Part shown: positions 47,476 to 56,000 of the stretch, in pieces | How positions within the stretch are numbered: the stretch's first letter is position 1 | How the letters are laid out: each line of letters starts with the position of its first letter | Source: Collinsella sp. | GTDB taxonomy: Bacteria; Actinomycetota; Coriobacteriia; Coriobacteriales; Coriobacteriaceae | Length of the DNA stretch: 64,000 nucleotides | Reading direction: 5' to 3' | Assembly: GCA_031292915.1 (NCBI GenBank) | Contig: JAUMSH010000058.1 | Span: 16,409 to 80,408, forward strand | Notes under the pieces: generated by a model | The model's database searches: none | What the model was told of the DNA's origin: nothing | Seen by the model: the letters and a program-made list of their open reading frames with translations, nothing else | Program-made: the position numbers and the translations under genes

Positions 47476-47847
47476 GTTGGAACATAAGCTATGCCGCACC
47501 CCTGTTTACGTGCTGTTTTACACTTTTCCGTGATTTCCACGCGCCCATTTCGACACTTTTCCGTAATTTGGGCGGCTCGAATTTGACACTTTTCCGTACT
47601 TTCATACGGCTGATTTCGACACTTTTCCGGATGTTTGCCGAATAATCGCCGCGCAATCAAGCGCCGCCCGCGCGTCATTTCGCAGACGACGCTTAATTTC
47701 TGTCCGCGCGCGCTGATAGACTCCATCGTGCCCGCAAGGAGCGGGCGCGTTTTATCCAGAGTCGGGGTAGAGAGTTGGCTCCACGATCCCGACGCCAACC
47801 GGCCAAGAGGCACGGTGGCCCTGCCAACATCGATGAAAGGAGTCCGT
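47476..47847. other. Intergenic region with the 33-bp repeat array
   Basis: About 370 bases without a convincing gene. The left half is the repeat array; the right half is the leader of the 140-residue gene. A minus-strand frame crosses it, but most of that frame is antisense to the next gene and its repeated 11-residue unit simply mirrors the 33-bp DNA period. Confidence 0.5.
47516..47640. repeat. 33-bp pitch direct-repeat array (four units)
   Basis: The core ACACTTTTCCG starts at 47520, 47553, 47586 and 47619, exactly 33 bases apart, usually as TTTCGACACTTTTCCG followed by an AT-rich triplet. The sequence between cores is less conserved. It resembles binding-site arrays (iterons) or a small VNTR rather than a CRISPR. 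Confidence 0.8.
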
Positions 47848-48270
47848 ATGGACAATTTCTCCGTGCGCAGCGAGCGCAATTTCCACAATCTGGTCGTCAA
47901 ACCGAATCACATGCATCTTCTGGATAAGCCAAATGGCTACGCCTCGGCTATGGTCAAGAGCAGCCTCTCCCACCAGATGCGCTTTACGGTGCAGGTGCTC
48001 GAGGAAGAGCTCTGCGCCGCCGGCGACCCGCACGTTTTGCAGATCAAGCTGCTCGGAGATGACTCGCGCGAGCCGTCGAGTTGGAAGCTGTTTGCAGACG
48101 GCACGTGCATCGCAAGCGGCTCGGGTGACTTTGCCCGCGAGTGCTTCTGCAAGGGTGCCGAGGTGTTCCTGAATCTGTGCCGCGACGCCGTCGACGCCGC
48201 CGAGCTGCACCAGTGGAGCCAGGGGGAATATGAGCTGCTGAGTGCCGCGCGCGGGATTGCGGGGGCGTAG
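47848..48270 (+). CDS. Conserved-looking hypothetical protein
   Basis: 140 residues from the ATG at 47848, set by AAAGGAGT 4-5 nt upstream; the longer open frame has no ribosome site. The sequence (MDNFSVRSERNFHNLVVKPN, FTVQVLEEELCAAGDPHVLQ, FADGTCIASGSGDFARECFC) has ordinary composition and mixed alpha/beta character, with no membrane segment or signal. I do not recognise the family. A clear terminator follows at 48306-48334. Confidence 0.65.
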   Translation: MDNFSVRSERNFHNLVVKPNHMHLLDKPNGYASAMVKSSLSHQMRFTVQVLEEELCAAGDPHVLQIKLLGDDSREPSSWKLFADGTCIASGSGDFARECFCKGAEVFLNLCRDAVDAAELHQWSQGEYELLSAARGIAGA

Positions 48271-48305
48271 ACGGGCGAATGGGCCATCGACGATTTTGAG
48301 CTGGC

Positions 48306-48334
48306 AAGGGCCGGGAATTAGATTCCCGGCCCTT
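48306..48334. terminator. Bidirectional hairpin between convergent genes
   Basis: Perfect 12-bp stem AAGGGCCGGGAA / TTCCCGGCCCTT with a 5-nt loop. It lies between the stops of the 140-residue gene and the DUF262 gene and can serve both. Confidence 0.8.
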
Positions 48335-48337
48335 AAC

Positions 48338-50461
48338 CTAGCACTGCTTTATGAGATCGAACACCGCGGGAATATCGTCAGCGCTACGGAGTGCAACATA
48401 GGTCGGCATACCCGGCCCAAATCCGCCCTGCGTGCGCTTGTCCTGGCACATGGCCTCCGGGTCAATCAGCTCGTCAACACTCTTTGCCAGGCCGACGGCA
48501 ATCCAACCACCGTTGCTGGTCCTGCCTTCTAACACGGCATGCAGTTTTCGCTTGCCCGACCTGAAGCCTACATAGTACTTGGCAATATATGACTCCCACG
48601 AAGGGTTACCACTCAGAACAGACTCGCACACCTTATCGAAAAGCTTCTGGTTGAGTCCACCTTCGGCAAAAGTGGGGTGATTCTCCTGCAGAGTCCAAAT
48701 AGGCGCCTCGTCAGACTCCCCGCGAGAGGGGCGATACTTGTCGACGACATCTGCCGGAAAGTCGGGATATTTCCATATTTCACACGCCTCTTTCGCCAGA
48801 TCGTCCGCGCGCTGCCTAATCTCCTCCTCGCCCCATTTTTCATGCGAGGCGATCGACTTGTTTAGGTAGAGTGGGCTGCATTTAAGCCCCACGTTCGGAA
48901 GATTGAGCTTATCCGAGAACGACCGGTTTGAGTACTCCTGGTTGTAGCCCGTCAGCGTAAGATTTCCCAAGTTGTTGCACAGCCTGTCATGAATGTCTTC
49001 CCAGTTCTCGCCAAGCGATTTCTTCCAGCCGTGCTCACCATCGATCGTCTGGGGCATGACGTGCTCGATCTGGTAATCGTCAGCCGAGATAGGCTCCTTC
49101 GGGTGGTGCCAGTTCTCCATGCGCTCCAGGTAATAGCGCTTTTTAGAGAAGCGATTGTAACAGTCACGCGTCTTAAACTCCTCGACAAAATGCTCGTCTG
49201 TCGGGAAGTATGCGGTCATACCGCTGCTATGGATAAGGAGCATCGCCGTAACGTACTCCTCTATATCATCCTGTTGCTCAAGGTTGCGATACATGGCGGC
49301 AAAGAAATTATTTAGGCCCGTGGTAAGCCTGCCGCAAACCGCACGCCTGAACAGGAACGACTCGATAGTCTCGCAGATACGTAAAAACGCATTGCGGTCT
49401 AGTCCATTCCCCTCGTAAACCGAATAAAGCAACATTAAGAGGGGCCTTATCTGCTTCACGTCGAGGCTTACGATTCTGCCGAACACTCGGCGCAGTCCGT
49501 CGTCCTTCTCCTTACCAAGGAACAGACTGACGTATCTATGTGCATACCCACGCAGCTCCTTAAGCAGGCCCTCGGTGTCACCATCGTAGTCGTCGGCGAA
49601 ATAGCGCTTAAACTCGTAGTAGGCCTCGTTCTCCTTCGGCATCCTATTGGGAACTTTGAGCCACAGCCAGTACCAGATAAATGCATTGAACTCTTCCTCG
49701 CCACCTTTTCCGAACAAGCGCTCAAGCGGACGCCAGTAACCCTCGTAGAGCTTGGTCTGCTCGTCGTTGGGAAGCGACATAAGAACGTAGTTACGAATGA
49801 GGTCAATAGGCGTGAGTGGCTTGCCCTTGGAGTTCATGGACTCAAATATGAGTTGGGCATTATCAACGCCAGCGGTGAGCTTAGTGTCGATGACCTGCAC
49901 GCGGTTTAGCCCCGCCCAAAGCCTTGCAGGGTCGAATGATTTCCCGTGCATCTTTTCACGGAAGAACGCATGGTTCTCGACAATGCGATCCGATTTTTCA
50001 TCTGGCACGGGAGACCCAGACACGATGGAGAACAGCGTCTCTTTATCGTCCTGCGAGAGCACCAGCTTGTAGCGCGCCAGACCGTTGTAGTCATCATCGT
50101 TAAAGAGGTAGTTCTTCCGCAGCGCTGAGATCTTGAGATCGCCAAGGAAGCCGGCCTTGTCGGGATTACCCTCCAGATAGTCAGCCAAGGCAGCAATCAT
50201 CAACGAAAACGTCGTCATGCGCTGCTGTCCGTCAATCAGAAGCACGCGCGAAATGCTCGTGGCAGAGCTCTCGGACTCGGGGATATAAAGCATCGACCCC
50301 ACGAAGTGCGATACGCCATCACGACCCGCTCGCATGACGTCATCCCAAAGCACCTCGCACTCTTTTACACTCCACGAGTAAACTCGCTGGTACACGGGAA
50401 TGACGAACTGCATCTTCGCCACGCCCATAAGGTCGAGCAGATTTGCCTCGGTTGCTTTCAT
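48338..50461 (-). CDS. DUF262/DUF1524 protein, GmrSD-like type IV restriction
   Basis: 707 residues. The N-terminal DUF262 part has FVIPVYQRVYSW (19-30) and LLIDGQQRMTT (75-85), the ParB-like nucleotide-using motifs. The C-terminal DUF1524 part has YQIEHVMPQT near residue 465 and LGNLTLTG, an HNH-type nuclease signature. A further C-terminal domain (about 600-707) resembles the DUF5655-type tail. The architecture matches fused GmrSD enzymes, which cut modified phage DNA. It sits about 430 bases from the left end of the R-M element, in a defence cluster. Alternative: an SspE/BrxU-like effector. Confidence 0.87.
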   Translation of the reverse strand: MKATEANLLDLMGVAKMQFVIPVYQRVYSWSVKECEVLWDDVMRAGRDGVSHFVGSMLYIPESESSATSISRVLLIDGQQRMTTFSLMIAALADYLEGNPDKAGFLGDLKISALRKNYLFNDDDYNGLARYKLVLSQDDKETLFSIVSGSPVPDEKSDRIVENHAFFREKMHGKSFDPARLWAGLNRVQVIDTKLTAGVDNAQLIFESMNSKGKPLTPIDLIRNYVLMSLPNDEQTKLYEGYWRPLERLFGKGGEEEFNAFIWYWLWLKVPNRMPKENEAYYEFKRYFADDYDGDTEGLLKELRGYAHRYVSLFLGKEKDDGLRRVFGRIVSLDVKQIRPLLMLLYSVYEGNGLDRNAFLRICETIESFLFRRAVCGRLTTGLNNFFAAMYRNLEQQDDIEEYVTAMLLIHSSGMTAYFPTDEHFVEEFKTRDCYNRFSKKRYYLERMENWHHPKEPISADDYQIEHVMPQTIDGEHGWKKSLGENWEDIHDRLCNNLGNLTLTGYNQEYSNRSFSDKLNLPNVGLKCSPLYLNKSIASHEKWGEEEIRQRADDLAKEACEIWKYPDFPADVVDKYRPSRGESDEAPIWTLQENHPTFAEGGLNQKLFDKVCESVLSGNPSWESYIAKYYVGFRSGKRKLHAVLEGRTSNGGWIAVGLAKSVDELIDPEAMCQDKRTQGGFGPGMPTYVALRSADDIPAVFDLIKQC

Positions 50462-50653
50462 TTACGCAATCCCCCTTGTCTTGTTTACGCCGTTTGCAGT
50501 CAGTCCTCCACTGAGCGGAGGGCGCTAAAGACGAGAGCATCGAAGCGCTGAAGCAACCGGGATGCTCATATTACTAGATTTTACAACGTAGGCAAACGCT
50601 GACGCCGTCATGGTGGCGCGCAATCGTTGCACGCCACTCCCCAAAATCATCCG

Positions 50654-50691
50654 ATGTCAAAAGACCGACACTTGTGTATGTCTTTTGACAT
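50654..50691. repeat. 38-bp near-perfect palindrome
   Basis: Outer 12-bp arms ATGTCAAAAGAC / GTCTTTTGACAT, inner ACAC / GTGT, two mismatched positions and a 2-nt centre. It is not GC-rich and has no T-run, so an operator or replication/recombination site is likelier than a terminator. Confidence 0.7.
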
Positions 50692-50888
50692 TGCCACAGT
50701 CTTACGGGCATCTTGCCTCATATGCCAAGAGCGGATATCTAGATCGCTGCCTCTCCCGCCCAAAGGAGCTCGACAAGAACTGATCGAAGGGCAACTCAGA
50801 CATCGAGCAAGTCGCCGACCTGCACTCAGCCTCGACAAGTGGCATCGAACACAAGCTCACCGGCATAAAGCTTGCGTTAAAACCAAAA

Positions 50889-50911
50889 GGGTATGTAAAA
50901 TAAATGGTTAG
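50889..50911 (+). repeat. Left terminal inverted repeat
   Basis: GGGTATGTAAAAT then AAATGGTTAG. It pairs with the right end at 60071-60093 (20/23). Confidence 0.75.
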
Positions 50912-50915
50912 AAGT

Positions 50916-51015
50916 TGGTAAATTATCGGTTGGCAAAGTAAGAACCGGGCTATCAAGTTCCAACCATTTATTTTACAAATGGTATTGGTACAACTCCAAC
51001 CAAATATTTAACGAA
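50916..51015. repeat. Left subterminal repeats
   Basis: One copy in the terminal-repeat orientation (GGTAAATTATCGGTTGG, 50917-50933) and two in the opposite orientation (CCAACCATTTATTTTACA from 50960; CCAACCAAATATTTAACGAA from 50996). The last overlaps the stop codon of the R-x4-H gene. Confidence 0.6.
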
Positions 51016-51712
51016 CGGGCCGTTGGATTAGCGGTCTAAAATCCGTCACGCCTCTGCGGTCTATCCCCGACTTGATGGTCCTTTCGCAATCCCGCTCGGG
51101 ATCTTCTTCGAGGAAAGAAACAACGCCCTTGGCCATGAGGGAGACGAGGCCTTCGAGCTTGATAACGCAATCGTATGCGCACCCCTTCAGGTTCTCCGTA
51201 CCCGTCCCGGTATGGCCATAGCTCGCGACGATCCCATGAGCGTCGCCGTGAACGCATACCCCGATAACCTTATAAGGACTATAATCCTCCCCTCTGCCTT
51301 CGATGACTGATGATCCCGCATGGACAACGGCGCAACGCAGTTGATAGAGGTCTGAGGCTGTGAATATACCTCGCGCCTCTATAACGTCGAACTCCTCGTT
51401 TATCTCACTTTGACTCTTCTCGTCTTTTCGCTCTGCCGCCATCTTTTCGCCGGTATTGGGAAGCTCCAGGTATTTAACGCACCAGTCGATGTATCGCATG
51501 CCGACGGCTTTTGCGCAGACGTCCGGTATGGTCACGACGAGGTTCAGTGCCGCGAGGAGAAGTCCCGCATCGAAGGCCTTCTCGCATTCCTCCACGAGCC
51601 TGCTTGGCGTGCGATGGATTACGGTCGGAAAGCCGTATTCGTTGGCATCGCATTTCAGGCCGCCTGAAGGCCTTGGCTCCCAGGCTGCAATTTCGTCGAG
51701 CCTCGCATTCAC
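51008..51712 (-). CDS. Unknown protein with R-x4-H (HEPN-like) motif
   Basis: 234 residues from a GTG start that overlaps the transposase stop by 4 bp (GTGA), with GGGAGAG 5 nt upstream, so it is translationally coupled to the transposase. The sequence AALNLVVTIPDVCAKAVG (about 54-71) and DLYQLRCAVVHAGSS (121-135) suggest a helical fold. Arg126 and His131 form the R-x4-H motif typical of HEPN ribonucleases, which are common effectors next to restriction systems. I do not recognise a named family. It is the last gene of the R-M operon and reaches the left end of the element. Confidence 0.65.
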   Translation of the reverse strand: MNARLDEIAAWEPRPSGGLKCDANEYGFPTVIHRTPSRLVEECEKAFDAGLLLAALNLVVTIPDVCAKAVGMRYIDWCVKYLELPNTGEKMAAERKDEKSQSEINEEFDVIEARGIFTASDLYQLRCAVVHAGSSVIEGRGEDYSPYKVIGVCVHGDAHGIVASYGHTGTGTENLKGCAYDCVIKLEGLVSLMAKGVVSFLEEDPERDCERTIKSGIDRRGVTDFRPLIQRPVR

Positions 51713-53088
51713 AGTATCTCTCCCGTCGTTGCGTCGACCTTCACTCCCGACCTCGGGTCTATGAACTCGTCCACGACCTCGTCCTCGCGGTCGGGCTCGG
51801 TCACGAAGAGCGGACCGGGCGCATCGATGCGAGGGCCGATCGCGAGCCCGTTGGTCGCGATGATGCGGTCGAGATTCTGCCTGCGGTAGAGGGTCCTTGC
51901 CCGAAGCGTCTCGAAAGAGTATCCGCGCCCTCTCATGTCCGTCTCGTTTATGAGCCGGTTCGCGCACTCGGTGTAGCCGTTCGAGATGCGGCTGGGGCAT
52001 TCCCAGTAGTTGAAGATGAACTCGCGGTGGTTCTGAACGGTCCGAGCAAGGACTCTGAACGGATCGAACTCCCTGCCATCGGGAATTTCCCGAATCCATG
52101 CGTCGAACGCCGCCTCAGCCTCCTCGCGTGAGGACGGATGATCGTCGTAAATGCCGAAGAAGTCCTCCTTGAGGTCGTACGCGGTCATCAGCGTCGAGTA
52201 GGAGGAGTCTTCCCGTAGCGCCCTTAGGGCCGACGCCTCGTAGAGGCTGAGGTCGCGCATCCGCTTCCCAAGGGCGTAGGCGAGGCCCTTCTTTAGCTCA
52301 AGGCGACCCTTCCTGTTGAGGGCTCCCTGGAGGCCCTTGCGGACCGCGTCCAAGGCCTCGTTGGCTCCCTTCACAACATGGAAGTGGCCGATGACCCATG
52401 TCGCGTTCGGGGTGAACTTGGCTATGCTCCTCCAGAACGGCCGGTACATGTCGCTCGAGACCCATCGTACGCGCTCGAGGCCCTCCAACGAGGAGAAATA
52501 GGCGTCGAGGTCGGACTGCGTCCCGCCGGGCACCATGTCGAAGACCGTCCTGTGCTCGAGATCGGTGATCACGGTCACCATGCCGACCCTCTTGAGGTTC
52601 TTCTCGTCTATGCCCAGGAACGCCGGCACCTTGAAGCGAAGCCTCGAGGCGTTCTCGCGGACGTAGTCCTCAAAGACGTTCTTCACGGTGACGTGCGAGA
52701 GCGGGTACTCCTCGGCGACCTCGCGGAAGGTGAGCCTGAGCGAGCGCTGGGCGATGTCGGCGTATGCCGCCTCCGTCATCCGGTGACCCTCGTCGACCCC
52801 GCCTATCGCCGGGCGCCACACGTAGCCGCACTCCGGGCATCGCATCCGCGGGAACCCTATCTCGAGCCTCGTCGGGATGCCCAGGTGTGGCGTCGACACA
52901 ACGCCGACGGTCCTCGCGCCGTGGCTGTGCAGCGTCCCGCCGCACTCGGGACACGATGCGGGGACCGGCCCGCGGTATCTCAGGTCGAACTGCTGGAGCC
53001 TCCTACCGCAATCGACCTTGGTCGCGCTGCCGATGAGCTCGCAGTCCCGGACACCAAGCAGCTCCTCAACGTAGCCTTCCACGCCCAT
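51709..53088 (-). CDS. ISL3-family DDE transposase embedded in the hsd operon
   Basis: 459 residues. The N-terminal zinc ribbon (CPEC at 46-49, CPEC at 84-87) and helix-turn-helix region precede a DDE catalytic domain: Asp161 in FLGIDEK, Asp213 in WVSSDMYR and Glu374 in ISNGYTECAN, followed by RGRGYSFETLRAR, the ISL3 ending. All catalytic residues are present and the frame is intact. The ATG comes directly after the hsdR stop (TAG-ATG), with GAGGGG inside hsdR as ribosome site, so there is no room for an insertion-sequence end upstream. It is therefore part of the operon, not a random IS, and probably moves the whole element. Confidence 0.88.
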   Translation of the reverse strand: MGVEGYVEELLGVRDCELIGSATKVDCGRRLQQFDLRYRGPVPASCPECGGTLHSHGARTVGVVSTPHLGIPTRLEIGFPRMRCPECGYVWRPAIGGVDEGHRMTEAAYADIAQRSLRLTFREVAEEYPLSHVTVKNVFEDYVRENASRLRFKVPAFLGIDEKNLKRVGMVTVITDLEHRTVFDMVPGGTQSDLDAYFSSLEGLERVRWVSSDMYRPFWRSIAKFTPNATWVIGHFHVVKGANEALDAVRKGLQGALNRKGRLELKKGLAYALGKRMRDLSLYEASALRALREDSSYSTLMTAYDLKEDFFGIYDDHPSSREEAEAAFDAWIREIPDGREFDPFRVLARTVQNHREFIFNYWECPSRISNGYTECANRLINETDMRGRGYSFETLRARTLYRRQNLDRIIATNGLAIGPRIDAPGPLFVTEPDREDEVVDEFIDPRSGVKVDATTGEIL

Positions 53089-56000
53089 CTACTTTCCCCT
53101 CGAGAGGTAGGAGGCGAGCTCGGCGATGTCGTAGCGCTTCCCCTGCGAGATGAGGTCGTACACCTGGTCGGCCAGGGGCTCGATCGCCTGCGGGTCGTCG
53201 AGCGCCTGCTCGGCGAGGTCGCCCAGCTCGTTGCTCATCATCGACATGAGGGCCCTGATGACGATGTTGCGCAGGCGCCCGTCCGCGAGGACGGCCTCCT
53301 TCGTGTTGCTCGTGTTCGTAATCTGGGTGTTGGTCACGGGGTCGGCCGCCACGGCGTCGGAGACCGCGTTGACGGCGCGGGCCTTCACGAGGGGGTCGCC
53401 CTCGTCGCCCCACGTGCGGTTCAGTCTCTCAACGATCCTCGCCATGGTGTCGCGCCTGGGCGCTGCGCCGGAGCCGCCCGCGCCCATCGGCATGAGCTCT
53501 CCGCCCTCGACCCCCTCGGGGAGCCTCTGGGCCGATATGCGGAAATCCCTGAGCACGAGGCCGCGCACGTCGACGTCGTCGAGCGAGGTGCCCGCGATCT
53601 TGTGGCCGAGCAGCTTGGCGAAGCTGTAGAAGACCTCGAGGTCGGGGTCGCCGTAGTCGAGCGCCTGGGACAGGAACGTGTAGGCGGAGCAGTACTTGGA
53701 GAGCTTCTTTCTGAAGGTCATCAGCTCCGCGACGCGTCCCGCCGCCTCGTCCGCGCTCCTCTTGGCCCTCTCCGCCTCCTCGGCCTCCCCGGCCGCCTCT
53801 GCCTTGTTGGCGCACTCCAGCCAGGTCTCGTAGGAGTCCCTGGCCGCCGCGAACCTCTCGCGGAAGATCTCGGCGGGTCCGGAGACGGCGGAGTAGAGGG
53901 CGGCCCTGTAGGCGTCGCTATCGCCGCCCGCAGCGAGGCCCTTGGACCTGTAGAGCGCCTCCTTGAACTCCTCGACGTCGCGCGTCGCGTACACGTCGGC
54001 CGCGTCGAGCGCGTCCTTCAGGTCGTAGACGACGTCCGGGTCCTGGGCCGTGCTCATCTTCGCGCCCTTGTCGTAGGTCTTGAAGGCCGCGAGCACGGTC
54101 TCAGGGTCGTTCACGAAGTCGACGACGAAGACCCTGTCCTTGCCGGAGCAGGTCCTGTTGACGCGCGAGTAGGTCTGCACGATCTCGATTGCGTTGCCGA
54201 GCGGCTTGTCGACGTAGAGGGCGACGAGCTTCTTCTGGTCGAACCCGGTCTGGAACTTGTTGGCCACGATTAGCAGCCTGCTCTCGGGGCGGTCGAACGC
54301 CCTCTCGACCGGACCCTGCCCGGTCGGATTCATGTTGGCCTCGGTGTACTCGTAGTCGCGCTCGATGAAGGCGAACGGGTTGTCCTTGAGGTACTCGTCC
54401 TCGGGCAGGACGCACTTGTCGCCCAGCACCTTCTGGGAGAAGGCGACGAGAGGCTCGCCGGGCACCTTGAAGCGCAGCTTCGGCTCGACCTTCGTCGGGT
54501 CGAGGTCGGGCCGCGACTTCAGGTACGCCTCGATCGCGTACTTGTAGCGCACCACCTCGGGGCGCCCGGAGGTGACGATCATAGCCTTGGCCTCGCCGTT
54601 CAGGAGCGGCGCCACGTTGTCGACGAAGTGGTCGATGATCCACTCGGCCTTCTCCATGACGTTCGTCGGGTGGAGCGAGCGCCATTTGGCGATCTTCCTT
54701 TTTGCCCTGCGTTCGTCGACGAGCTTGCCATCGGCATCCTCCGACTCGTCCTCGATCCTCGATAGCGTCCTCAGGGGCACGTAACCCGTAAGTGGGTCGA
54801 TGATGTAGCCCTCCTCGATCGCCTGCCGCATCGGGTAGAGGTGGAAGCTGCCCATGACCGGATTGCCGTCCTCGTCCTCCTCGCCCGTCGGCGTGCCGAA
54901 GAGGGTCTTGGTCTCGGCCTTGGGAGTCGCGGTGAACGCGAGGAAGGAGACGTTCGGCGGCATGAGGTTGCTCGCTTGCATCTGGGCGAAATAGGTGTCC
55001 ATGACCGACCCGTCGTCGCCCGAGTCCTCATCGAAGTCGAGCATCCTCTCGAACTTCAACTTGTCCGCCGCCGCGTTGAAGGCGGTCTTGAGGGACGCCG
55101 CAGAGCTGCCCTCCTGGGAGCTGTGCGCCTCGTCGACGATCACCGCGAAGCCGGCGCCGTCGAGCTCGGGCAGCACCGCGATGTCCGGCCAGGCGTAGAG
55201 GAACGTCTGGATGGTGACCACGACGATCTCCCTCTTCTGGCGCAGGGCCTCGACGAGCTGGGAGCTCTTTGAGCCGTCCGAGACGGCGTTGCCCCTCTCG
55301 TCGCGGCCGATCATGACGACCTGTCCTGTCACCTTGGAGAGCTGGGAGATGGTCTTCTTTATGTTCTGGTCGAGCGACAGCCTGTCGGTGACCACCACCA
55401 CGCTCGAGAACATCTTCTCGCCGTCCGCGCGGCGGAGCCTCGCGAGGTCGTGCGCAGCCCAGGAGATGGTCTCGGTCTTGCCGGAGCCGGCCGAGTGCTC
55501 GATGAGGTAGCGTCGACCCGGCCCGTGCTCCCGAGCATCGGCCAAGACCTTTCTCTCGGCGTCGAACTGGTGATAGCGGGGGAATATCTGCGTCGCCTGT
55601 CTGCGCCACCGGCCGCTCGCGTCCTGCCTGTCCTCGACCTCCTCGAAGACGAACCTGTCGAAGATGGACAGCCAGTTGTCGCGCTGGAGGATGGTGTCCC
55701 AGAGGTAGTGGGTCCTGTACTCGCCCTCCGGCGCGTCCGGGTTGCCCGCCCCGCCGTCGCGTCCCAGGTTGAACGGGAGGAAGCGGGGCTTCGCCGACTT
55801 GCTCGGGAAGGGGCCGAGGTTCGTGCACATCCAGACCTCGTCCTCGGAGACGGCGAAGTGGACGACCGCCCCGCGCTTGTACATGAGCAGCGGGTTCTTC
55901 CTGCCGCCGTCGGGCTCCACCGCCTTTCGCTCCTCGGCGTACTCGTCGATCGCGTCCCGCACGGTCTGTGTGAGCTCGGTCTTGACCTCGCCCGTGGCGA

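Larger units (their letters stand above)
50462..51007. other. Intergenic region left of the R-M element
   Basis: About 545 bases without a supported gene. It includes the DUF262 promoter, a 38-bp palindrome (50654-50691), the left terminal inverted repeat (50889-50911) and AT-rich subterminal repeats up to 51007. A short plus-strand frame running into the left terminus (ending ALKPKGYVK, stop inside the repeat) looks protein-like and may be a gene remnant, but I cannot assign it. Confidence 0.5.

Noticed and set aside
47516..47640. CRISPR array
   Set aside because: The conserved core is only about 11-16 bp, the intervening sequence is shorter than CRISPR spacers and partly conserved, and no cas genes are present. 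The same holds for the 23-bp array at 62.4 kb.
47472..47900. Minus-strand 142-residue frame with an 11-residue repeat (TEKC...)
   Set aside because: More than a third lies antisense to the 140-residue gene, the repeats mirror the 33-bp DNA period, and no ribosome-binding site is seen.
50780..50905. Plus-strand protein-like frame ending KPKGYVK at the left end
   Set aside because: Only about 36 codons after a stop, with no start or ribosome site and no recognisable family; kept only as a possible remnant.
51709..53088. Ordinary insertion of an ISL3 insertion sequence behind hsdR
   Set aside because: The transposase ATG touches the hsdR stop and the downstream gene overlaps its stop, leaving no room for IS inverted repeats.
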